Assembly (NCBI GenBank): GCA_014871545.1
Contig: WGSR01000104.1
Span: forward strand, 1-5,930
From: Collinsella sp.
Lineage (GTDB): Bacteria; Actinomycetota; Coriobacteriia; Coriobacteriales; Coriobacteriaceae
DNA: 5,930 nucleotides
Direction of reading: 5' to 3'
Both the position numbers and the translations under genes were made by a program. Below, piece by piece: positions 1 through 4,700 of this stretch. The first letter of the stretch is position 1. The number at the start of each line of letters is the position of its first letter. The notes below the pieces were generated by a model, which made no database searches, had not been told where the DNA came from, and worked only from the letters and a program-made list of their open reading frames with translations.

Positions 1-53
1 GGGCACGCGGCCCTCTCGGGTTCGGGGCGCTGCACACCGGACTGGTTGTCTGA
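1..53 (+). CDS. Possible 3' end of an upstream gene (partial)
   Basis: One frame (codons starting at position 3) is open from the window edge to a TGA at 51-53 and would encode a tail reading ARGPLGFGALHTGLVV. I do not recognise it. The frame is favoured because its third codon positions are mostly G or C, as in the other genes here, and because a strong terminator hairpin begins 12 bp after the stop. Another frame stops at 56-58 and the third stays open into murB, so with so little sequence the frame is a guess. A non-coding RNA 3' end is also possible. Confidence 0.3.
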   Translation, partial: ARGPLGFGALHTGLVV

Positions 54-65
54 ATTAAAGAAAGT

Positions 66-92
66 GAAGGCCCCTTTCGGGGCCTTCTTTTT
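66..92. terminator. Bidirectional intrinsic terminator between converging genes
   Basis: A perfect 9-bp stem (GAAGGCCCC at 66-74 pairs with GGGGCCTTC at 79-87) has a 4-nt loop (TTTC on +, GAAA on -). On the + strand it is followed by five T residues (88-92), a textbook rho-independent terminator for whatever enters from the left. On the minus strand it begins 4 nt after the murB stop codon and is followed by an interrupted T-rich run (ACTTTCTTTAATT), so it can also end murB transcription. The T tract overlaps the murB stop codon (91-93). Confidence 0.88.
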
Positions 93-1053
93 AGAGGAAT
101 TCGCCTACTCGGTGGACTTCGGGTTGTAGGTCTACGCCGAACTGCTCTTTGACTTTGGCTTGGATGTCGCGGATGAGTTCGTCGACGTCGGCGGCGGTGG
201 CGCGGTTGGCGTTGACGATGAAGCCGCAGTGTTTTTCGCTCACCTGCGCGCCGCCGACAGCATGGCCGCGCAGACCGGCATCCATGATGAGCTTGCCGGC
301 AAAGTAGCCCTCGGGGCGTTTGAAAGTGGAGCCGGCGCTCGGCATGTCGAGCGGCTGCTTGTCCTCGCGGCGCTGGCGGTAGTCGTCCATGTCGGCCTTG
401 ATCATCGCGGCGTTGCCCGGGGCGAGGTGAAAGGTGGCAGAGAGCACGATAAAGCCGTCGTCGGCGATGCGGCTCTTGCGATAGCCCAGGTTAAGCTCGT
501 CGACATCGAACTCAATGATATTGCCGCTGCCGCGGGTGCCGTCGTCGAGCGCGCGGGCGGGCTTATAGACGCGCACGGACTCCAAAACATCGGCCATGCA
601 GGCGCCGTAGGCACCGGCGTTCATATAGCAGGCGCCGCCGACCGAGCCGGGGATGCCCGAGAGGGGCTCCATGCCGGTGAGGCAGGCTTCGGCGGCAGCC
701 GCGGCGACATCGGAAAGCAGGGCGCCGGCTGCTGCCGTAACATGCGTGCCGTCGACGGTGATGTTAGAGAGGCCTTCGCCCAGTGCCACGACGACACCGC
801 GGATACCCTTGTCACCGACGAGCAGGTCGGAACCGTTGCCCACAATGGTGAGCGGCAGATCGCAGCGGTAGCAGGTGTCAAGCGTGGCGACGAGTCCCTG
901 CTCGGTATCGGGCGTGACAAAGACGTCGGCCGGGCCGCCGATCTTAAACGTGGTGTGCTCGCGCATGGGCTCGCTCATGAGCACGTTGTCCTCGCCGGCA
1001 ACACCGGCGAGCGCGCAGAGCAGGTCCTCGTTAAAAAAGTCATTTTCGTGCAT
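91..1053 (-). CDS. murB: UDP-N-acetylenolpyruvoylglucosamine reductase MurB
   Basis: This cytosolic FAD enzyme uses NADPH to reduce UDP-GlcNAc-enolpyruvate to UDP-MurNAc, the second committed step of peptidoglycan precursor synthesis. From the chosen start the protein is 320 aa, normal for the shorter type II MurB proteins. Visible motifs are TTFKIGGPAD (34-43), the FAD-binding GNGSDLLV (72-79) and GIPGSVGGACYMNAGAYG (133-150), and YRKS with its conserved Arg192. PSAGSTFKRP carries the proton-donating Ser242, and PEVHRVG near the C-terminus carries catalytic Glu312. The reading frame stays open to a TTG at 1188, but that extension runs through an inverted repeat. The ATG at 1053 has an upstream AAGGCGGA (1061-1068) with 7-nt spacing, while an ATG at 1089 lacks a well-placed ribosome site. 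The gene stands alone, converging on the left terminator and divergent from the LacI-type gene. Identity is very secure; the start is moderately secure. Confidence 0.96.
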   Translation of the reverse strand: MHENDFFNEDLLCALAGVAGEDNVLMSEPMREHTTFKIGGPADVFVTPDTEQGLVATLDTCYRCDLPLTIVGNGSDLLVGDKGIRGVVVALGEGLSNITVDGTHVTAAAGALLSDVAAAAAEACLTGMEPLSGIPGSVGGACYMNAGAYGACMADVLESVRVYKPARALDDGTRGSGNIIEFDVDELNLGYRKSRIADDGFIVLSATFHLAPGNAAMIKADMDDYRQRREDKQPLDMPSAGSTFKRPEGYFAGKLIMDAGLRGHAVGGAQVSEKHCGFIVNANRATAADVDELIRDIQAKVKEQFGVDLQPEVHRVGEFL

Positions 1054-1093
1054 ACGAATATCCGCCTTATGGTTGGTGGTCGTTTTCATCAAT

Positions 1094-1131
1094 CGAATGC
1101 AATATACCCCACCCGGATGGATTTGGTGCAA
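1094..1131 (-). promoter_or_regulatory. Candidate murB promoter
   Basis: Read on the minus strand there is a TATATT -10 match (1101-1106), and 19 bp upstream of it a TTGCAC that could serve as -35 (1126-1131). The spacer is longer than ideal. Transcription would start near 1094, leaving a leader of about 40 nt before the ATG at 1053 and almost none before the ATG at 1089, which supports the shorter MurB. The -35 candidate lies inside the inverted-repeat arm, so the repeat may have supplied part of the promoter. This is inferred from sequence matches only. Confidence 0.4.
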
Positions 1132-1188
1132 AGCAACCTGACCCCAATGCATCACATGGTGCAAAGGGGTCAGGTTGCTTTGCACCAA
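1123..1188. repeat. 66-bp REP/MITE-like inverted-repeat element
   Basis: The arms at 1123-1145 and 1166-1188 are perfect 23-bp reverse complements; the right arm begins GGGGTCAGGTTGCTTTGC. The 20-nt centre can itself fold: after two A-A mismatches, TGCATC (1148-1153) pairs with GGTGCA (1158-1163) through one G-T pair, closing on an ACAT loop. The octamer GGTGCAAA occurs in the left arm (1125-1132) and again in the centre (1158-1165), and in reverse complement in the right arm (1179-1186). There is no T tract, so it is not an ordinary terminator. The form fits a palindromic repeat mobilised by a Y1 (REP-associated) transposase or a small MITE. No target-site duplication is obvious, and whether it is multicopy cannot be seen here. 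Confidence 0.85.
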
Positions 1189-1256
1189 TCGCGGCGATAA
1201 AACAGCCGTCTACCGGATTGGTAAAGTGTTTATCATCGAGGTAGAGGGACGGTCGC

Positions 1257-1293
1257 TATACTTTTAAGAGATTGCGCGAATATTCGGAAGGAG
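1257..1293 (+). promoter_or_regulatory. Candidate promoter, palindrome and RBS of the LacI-type gene
   Basis: A good -10 match, TATACT (1257-1262), has no convincing -35 at 16-18 bp. Downstream, CGAATATTCG (1277-1286) is a perfect 10-bp palindrome lying between the predicted transcription start and the ribosome site GGAAGGAG (1286-1293), 4 nt before the ATG at 1298. A palindrome here could be an autoregulatory operator. However, LacI-family sites usually have a central CG and this one is centred on AT, so the operator role is speculative. Confidence 0.4.
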
Positions 1294-1297
1294 CGAG

Positions 1298-2326
1298 ATG
1301 GGCAACAAAGTTACTCTCAAGCAGATTGCCCAGGAGGTGGGGCTTTCCCCTTCGTCGGTCTCGCTTGTTCTCAACAATCGGCCTTGTCGCATCTCGGAAG
1401 AAAACCGCAAGCGCATCAAAGAGGTCGCGTCGCGCAATCATTATGTTCCTAACCAGATCGCGCGTAGCCTGGTCATGCGCGAGTCGCGCACGCTTGGCCT
1501 TATCGTCCCTAACATCGAGAGCCGCTTTTTTGCTTCGCTCGCCGGCAGCTTGGAAAAGCGCTGCCGCGAGGACGGCTATGCGCTCTTTATTACCAGCTCG
1601 GGCGGAAGTGCCGAGGACGATCTGGAGCTCCTGCGCCAGCTAGTGACGCGCGGCGTCGATGGTGTGTTCTTGGTCGTGGGTGACGAGTTCTCCGACGACC
1701 GCGCCCTGCGCGAAGAGGTCAGCCATCTACCCATCCCGGCGGTAATGGTCGACCGTGCCATTGAGGGGCTCGAGTGCGACAAGGTGATGTTCGACCACGA
1801 GATGGGTGGCTACATGGCTACCCGCTACTTGATCGAGCAGGGGCACCGTCGCATTGCCTGCTTGGTTAATGCGCGCCGTTCCAATACGGGTCGTAAGCGT
1901 CTTGCCGGCTATGAGCGTGCGCTGCGCGAGGTGGGGCTGCCTATTGACGCGCGTTTGGAGTTTGAGAGCGAGTACTACATTCCGAGCGCATACGAGGCCT
2001 CGGAGGCGGTGCTCGCAACTGACGCCACCGCCGTGTTCGCAAGCTCGGATAACATTGCCCTCGGTCTGCTCAAGCGCTTGCACGAGATGGGGAAGAGCAT
2101 TCCGGGCGATATCTCGGTCGTAAGCTATGACAACTCGGCGGCCGACGTTCTCTTTGAGCCGGCGCTGACCGCGATCGAGCAGGATCCTGGTGTCCTTGCG
2201 GAGCATGCTTTTGGCTGCATGTCCAAGCGTCTTGCCGGTAGGGGCGGTAGACGTGCCGAAGAGGTCGTTCTGGAGCCGGCGCTTATCGTTAAGGACAGCG
2301 TGCTCGAGCTTACCGAATGTAGCTAA
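1298..2326 (+). CDS. LacI/PurR-family transcriptional regulator
   Basis: This 342-aa DNA-binding regulator has the normal length and layout of the family. The N-terminal helix-turn-helix is canonical (VTLKQIAQEVGLSPSSVSLV, residues 5-24) and is followed by a hinge helix near PNQIARSL (51-58). From about residue 63 (TLGLIVPN) a periplasmic-binding-protein-like effector domain begins. It contains the family signatures RKRLAGYERAL and DNIALGLLKRLHEMGKSIPG, then DISVVSYDNS. Such proteins usually bind a sugar or nucleobase and repress catabolic or transport genes; the effector cannot be told from sequence. The ATG at 1298 is preceded by GGAAGGAG. It is divergent from murB and separated by 188 bp from the next gene, so it is probably a single-gene unit. 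Its targets may lie elsewhere, since no likely LacI-type operator was seen at the neighbouring genes. Confidence 0.93.
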   Translation: MGNKVTLKQIAQEVGLSPSSVSLVLNNRPCRISEENRKRIKEVASRNHYVPNQIARSLVMRESRTLGLIVPNIESRFFASLAGSLEKRCREDGYALFITSSGGSAEDDLELLRQLVTRGVDGVFLVVGDEFSDDRALREEVSHLPIPAVMVDRAIEGLECDKVMFDHEMGGYMATRYLIEQGHRRIACLVNARRSNTGRKRLAGYERALREVGLPIDARLEFESEYYIPSAYEASEAVLATDATAVFASSDNIALGLLKRLHEMGKSIPGDISVVSYDNSAADVLFEPALTAIEQDPGVLAEHAFGCMSKRLAGRGGRRAEEVVLEPALIVKDSVLELTECS

Positions 2327-2355
2327 GCGTACTTGCTTGTTTGCATAGATTGCAT

Positions 2356-2368
2356 GCGGAGTGTCCGC
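2356..2368 (+). terminator. Weak hairpin after the LacI-type gene
   Basis: GCGGA (2356-2360) and TCCGC (2364-2368) form a perfect 5-bp stem around a GTG loop, 29 bp after the stop codon, followed by TATTTG. The stem is short and the T tract poor, so termination here is possible but not convincing. Just before it TTGCAT occurs twice (2341-2346 and 2350-2355), and just after is the 8-bp palindrome TGCCGGCA (2373-2380). The rest of the spacer to 2470 shows no supported gene. Confidence 0.25.
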
Positions 2369-2471
2369 TATTTGCCGGCAGGCACCCCGGCCCTCGTCCG
2401 TGAACTCTTCCGCTGGGCGAGCCATAGACGCCGCGCACCGATAGGGTAAGGCGGCGGCTTGAAATTGGTGC

Positions 2472-2509
2472 TATATTCAGCTTGAGTTGTTTAATACTAG
2501 TACGGGAGG
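2472..2509 (+). promoter_or_regulatory. Candidate promoter/operator and RBS for the 162-aa gene and GntR pair
   Basis: An AT-rich patch in an otherwise GC-rich spacer holds a TATATT -10 match (2472-2477) without a good -35. It is followed by the 8-bp palindrome TACTAGTA (2495-2502). A strong ribosome site GGGAGG (2504-2509) sits 5 nt before the ATG at 2515. ATACTA (2494-2499) is identical to the core of the right arm of the inverted repeat upstream of the SIS gene (4672-4677), so both sites might be bound by a locally encoded GntR protein. The hexamer match alone is weak evidence. Confidence 0.35.
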
Positions 2510-2514
2510 CTGAT

Positions 2515-3003
2515 ATGGGGCTGTTCAAGAAGAAAAACCCGCAGGATGCCTTTGATCCCGATGTGTTTACCATCACGGATACGATTTTGGACCCGCCGCG
2601 GTTTACGTTTTTGCCGGCTATCTACCAGGATGCCACGCATCGCAAGTGGGCCGTACATCAGCGCGGCGGCGAGCCGAAGATTTTTGACTATGCGGACGTG
2701 TTGCAGTGCGAAGTGGCCGAGGCGGGCGATCCGGAGGCCGAAGAAGCGGTCTCTAAACAGGAATTTGCCCAGCGTATCCTGGCAAATCCTGCCAAGGCGG
2801 CGAAAATAAACGCTGCCAAGCGTAATATGTGTCTTGGTATGGGCGTTGTTGTGGCGGTTCAGACGGGAAAAGACGAGGTTTCCAAATTAGAGATTCCCGT
2901 TATGACCGACGAAGTCAAACGCGATTCAAGTCTATATAAGTCGTATCGGAATGTCGCCGAGAAGATCAAGGCCGAATTTGATGCCATGGGAGGGCTGGCC
3001 TAA
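2515..3003 (+). CDS. Uncharacterised 162-aa cytosolic protein
   Basis: I do not recognise a family with confidence. The protein begins MGLFKKKNPQDAFDPD and has no signal peptide or clear membrane segment. It looks like a small alpha/beta protein: a strand-rich N-terminal half (RFTFLPAIYQ, KWAVHQRG, KIFDYADVLQCEV), an acidic then Ala/Lys-rich helical linker (about residues 70-105), a strand with GMGVVVAVQTG, and a C-terminal helix (YKSYRNVAEKIKAEFDAM). The pattern of a 'kiFdYaDVlqcEv'-type strand followed by a late 'LeIPVmT' strand loosely recalls C-terminal domains of some DUF4428-like Gram-positive proteins; this is an impression only. The frame is open upstream to a TTG at 2482, but the ATG at 2515 has a strong GGGAGG site. 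The first GntR gene starts 38 bp downstream with no terminator between, so co-transcription is likely. Confidence 0.85.
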   Translation: MGLFKKKNPQDAFDPDVFTITDTILDPPRFTFLPAIYQDATHRKWAVHQRGGEPKIFDYADVLQCEVAEAGDPEAEEAVSKQEFAQRILANPAKAAKINAAKRNMCLGMGVVVAVQTGKDEVSKLEIPVMTDEVKRDSSLYKSYRNVAEKIKAEFDAMGGLA

Positions 3004-3041
3004 TTTTGGCGGCATACGTTTCTGAATGAGGAGTCTGTGCA

Positions 3042-3809
3042 ATGGCAGGCGAATCTTATGCAATTCCCCCCAAAGATCGTGCTGTTGAGGGAATTCTTTG
3101 GTATATCCAGCACCATCAGCTTGCCGGCGGTGATCGCCTGCCGGCCGAGCGCGTGCTGTGCGAAGAGATTGGCGTTTCGCGTACGGCGTTGCGTGCCGGT
3201 ATCACGCGGCTCATCTCGTGTGGAACGCTCGAGAGCCGTCGCGGATCGGGTACGTATGTGTGTCCTCCCAAGCCGCTGAACATCTTCCAGGAAACGTATA
3301 ACTTCTCCGATGCTGTGCGGACTGCCGGCCTGCACCCCTCTTCTCGTCTGGTTTCCACCGGGACCATCGAGGCGGATAAGACGCTTGCCGACAAGCTTAG
3401 GGTGGCTGTAGGCGCCCCTTTGCTCCGCATGCAGCGCGTTCGACTTATTGAGGGCGAGCCGGCGTCAATCGAGACGGCTCACGTTAACCTGTCCCTGTGC
3501 CCATCGCTTATCGAGCACGATTTTGAGTGCGAGAGCCTTTACGATGTCTTGCTCAAAGAAGGTGGCGTGCGTGTTGAGCATGGACGTGAGCATATCTCCA
3601 TCTCGCGTTTGAACGCCGAAGAGGCCGAGCTGCTCCAGCAAGAAGAGGGAACGCCGGTGTTCTATGAGAGCTCGATCGAATTTGATAAGGACATGCGTTT
3701 TGTGGAGCATTGCAAATCGGTGATTTTGCCCACAAAGTTCCGCTTTGCCGATAACGGCGAAGAGAACGGCATGAGGAGCGTGGCAGGTGAACAATGGCTG
3801 AAACAGTAG
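3042..3809 (+). CDS. GntR-family (HutC/UTRA) transcriptional regulator, first of a pair
   Basis: This 255-aa regulator has an N-terminal winged helix-turn-helix. GDRLPAERVLCEEIGVSRTA (30-49) spans the helix-turn-helix and ESRRGSGTYV (64-73) is the wing. A UTRA effector domain follows from about residue 88 to 240, recognisable by LLRMQRVRLIEGEPASIET, by CESLYDVLLKEGG and by the late FVEHCKSVILPTKFRF. UTRA domains of this subfamily bind small ligands, often phosphorylated sugars, which alters operator binding. The ATG at 3042 is preceded by GAGGAG (3028-3033) with 8-nt spacing. The 3' end overlaps the second GntR gene by 16 bp, so the two are probably translationally coupled. The likely target is the SIS operon downstream and perhaps its own promoter. 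The ligand is unknown; a fructosamine or amino-sugar phosphate is a guess from context. Confidence 0.93.
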   Translation: MAGESYAIPPKDRAVEGILWYIQHHQLAGGDRLPAERVLCEEIGVSRTALRAGITRLISCGTLESRRGSGTYVCPPKPLNIFQETYNFSDAVRTAGLHPSSRLVSTGTIEADKTLADKLRVAVGAPLLRMQRVRLIEGEPASIETAHVNLSLCPSLIEHDFECESLYDVLLKEGGVRVEHGREHISISRLNAEEAELLQQEEGTPVFYESSIEFDKDMRFVEHCKSVILPTKFRFADNGEENGMRSVAGEQWLKQ

Positions 3810-4507
3810 ATGCCACCCCGGTTTATATGCGCATTCGACGCCGCATCGAGGAACGTATCGAGCGCGGTATATATCCCACGGGTTCCATGATTCCGTCCGA
3901 AAAAGACCTTGCCGAGGAATTTGGTACGACACGCTTGACCATCCGAAGCGCTGTCGATGAGCTGGTTCGGCGCGGGCAGATTCGCCGTGTTCGGGGAAAA
4001 GGTGCCTTTGTGGCGCAGAAAGTACCTGCTTTTTTTGAACGCACGGTCGGTTTCCGTGAATCGGTCCGTGCTTCGGGCGGCGAGCCGTCCGTCCGTATTC
4101 TCGCGCGTTCCATGCGTTATGCGGGGCCATATTACGCCGACCTGTTTGGCATCGCCGAGGACGACCTGCTCTATTCCGTTCGACGCCTGAACTGCATAAA
4201 CGGTAGCCCCGTATCGATTGAGACGGCGCTGATTCCCTGCCTGCTGTTCCCAACCATCGAAGATATTGACGTGTCGGTCTTCAGTTTGTACGAGACCTAT
4301 GAGATGCTGGGCCGAAAGCCAGTCATGGCACAGGAAAAGCTCGATATCGAAGCGCTGGGCGCACGAGATGCCGGCCTCCTTGGACTGGAACAGGGCGATC
4401 TTGTTTTGCTTTTGGAATGCGTGAGCTATGACGCGAGCGGTCAGGCTATCGAGTATGTAAAGTCCTTCAATCGTGGCGATACGGGCGGCTACACCTATAC
4501 GTACTAG
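3794..4507 (+). CDS. GntR-family (HutC/UTRA) transcriptional regulator, second of a pair
   Basis: This 237-aa protein is a second regulator of the same subfamily. The winged helix-turn-helix spans about residues 9-74 (PVYMRIRRRIEERIERGIYP, then MIPSEKDLAEEFGTTRLTIR, wing RRVRGKGAFV). The UTRA domain spans about 85-235, with LLYSVRRLNCINGSPVSIET, SVFSLYETY and the closing AIEYVKSFNRGDTGGYTY, which matches the usual end of UTRA proteins better than its partner does. Its start lies inside the end of the upstream gene, with AGGTGA (3785-3790) 3 nt before the ATG. It shares short blocks such as 'G.P.SIETA' and 'SLY' with its neighbour but is clearly divergent, so the pair is an old duplication or two recruited paralogues. 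It lies directly before the SIS operon control region, which makes it the best candidate regulator of that operon. Confidence 0.93.
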   Translation: MAETVDATPVYMRIRRRIEERIERGIYPTGSMIPSEKDLAEEFGTTRLTIRSAVDELVRRGQIRRVRGKGAFVAQKVPAFFERTVGFRESVRASGGEPSVRILARSMRYAGPYYADLFGIAEDDLLYSVRRLNCINGSPVSIETALIPCLLFPTIEDIDVSVFSLYETYEMLGRKPVMAQEKLDIEALGARDAGLLGLEQGDLVLLLECVSYDASGQAIEYVKSFNRGDTGGYTYTY

Positions 4508-4526
4508 CTGGTATTTTGTGAATAAC

Positions 4527-4548
4527 GGCTGGGAAACTAACCAGTTTT
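4527..4548 (+). terminator. Weak terminator-like hairpin after the GntR pair
   Basis: CTGG (4529-4532) pairs with CCAG (4541-4544) around an 8-nt loop, and two G-T pairs below could lengthen the stem at the cost of the four T residues that follow (4545-4548). An alternative fold pairs AAACT (4534-4538) with AGTTT (4543-4547). Both are weak, so transcription from the regulator genes may partly read through into the SIS operon. Confidence 0.22.
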
Positions 4549-4563
4549 GATCGTTGGGTCAGC

Positions 4564-4573
4564 TGTATATACA
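4564..4573. promoter_or_regulatory. HutC-type GntR operator candidate
   Basis: TGTATATACA is a perfect 10-bp palindrome whose core GTATATAC (4565-4572) exactly fits the GT-N-TA-N-AC pattern known for operators of the HutC subfamily of GntR regulators. It lies 57 bp after a gene of that subfamily and about 40 bp upstream of the best -10 match for the SIS operon. This is the position expected for a local or autoregulatory site. The consensus is short, so chance occurrence in an AT-rich spacer is possible. Confidence 0.55.
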
Positions 4574-4612
4574 ACCTTACAGGGCTCAAAATCGACCGTT
4601 CGCCGATGGGGA

Positions 4613-4618
4613 TATATT
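4613..4618 (+). promoter_or_regulatory. Candidate -10 element of the SIS operon
   Basis: TATATT in an AT-rich patch (GATATATTAATC) is the best -10 match in the 193-bp spacer. No good -35 is seen 16-18 bp upstream, which would fit an activator-dependent or weak promoter. Transcription would start near 4625 and give a 5' leader of about 75 nt. Confidence 0.4.
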
Positions 4619-4630
4619 AATCGACAAAGA

Positions 4631-4672
4631 GGTATCAAAAAGCCGTAACCTGTAACTGTGATTGGTATCAAA
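4631..4672 (+). repeat. Direct repeat GGTATCAAA, two copies
   Basis: The 9-mer GGTATCAAA occurs at 4631-4639 and 4664-4672. The copies start 33 bp apart, close to three helical turns, so bound proteins would lie on the same DNA face. A third GGTAT lies at 4510-4514. The second copy is part of the inverted repeat at 4661-4679. The arrangement suggests multiple regulator sites in the predicted 5' leader region. Confidence 0.5.
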
Positions 4673-4679
4673 TACTAAT
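4661..4679. promoter_or_regulatory. 8-3-8 inverted repeat, probable operator of the SIS operon
   Basis: ATTGGTAT (4661-4668) and ATACTAAT (4672-4679) are reverse complements except for one position, separated by CAA. The half-site ATTGGTAT resembles half-sites of NagR/DasR-type operators (TTGGTCTAGACCAA-like), which are bound by GntR proteins with UTRA domains. It lies 21 bp before the SIS start codon and downstream of the predicted -10, where a bound repressor would block elongation. The 3-bp spacer differs from the contiguous NagR/DasR palindrome, so exact equivalence is not claimed. Confidence 0.55.
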
Positions 4680-4700
4680 GATTTGTTACGAGGTGAGACG

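Noticed and set aside
1123..1188. The palindrome as an intrinsic terminator or CRISPR-type repeat
   Set aside because: There is no T tract on either side, and it is a single inverted unit rather than a spaced array of direct repeats.
160..1200. Long + strand open frame (346 codons) opposite murB
   Set aside because: It is antisense to a gene with unmistakable MurB motifs. Its Ala/Gly/Val/Asp-rich translation has no recognisable domain, and it has no ribosome site at its start. High GC content makes such mirror frames common.
1727..2425. Minus-strand open frame (232 codons) across the 3' half of the LacI-type gene
   Set aside because: The + strand encodes a complete LacI-family effector domain over the same bases; the antisense product shows no domain.
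2310..2576. Minus-strand open frame of 88 codons across the spacer after the LacI-type gene
   Set aside because: It covers the promoter and start of the 162-aa gene, has no ribosome site and gives no recognisable protein. The spacer is better read as non-coding.
3465..4253. Minus-strand open frame (262 codons) opposite the GntR pair
   Set aside because: Both GntR proteins are full-length with intact domains on the + strand, and the antisense translation is low-complexity and Arg/His-rich.
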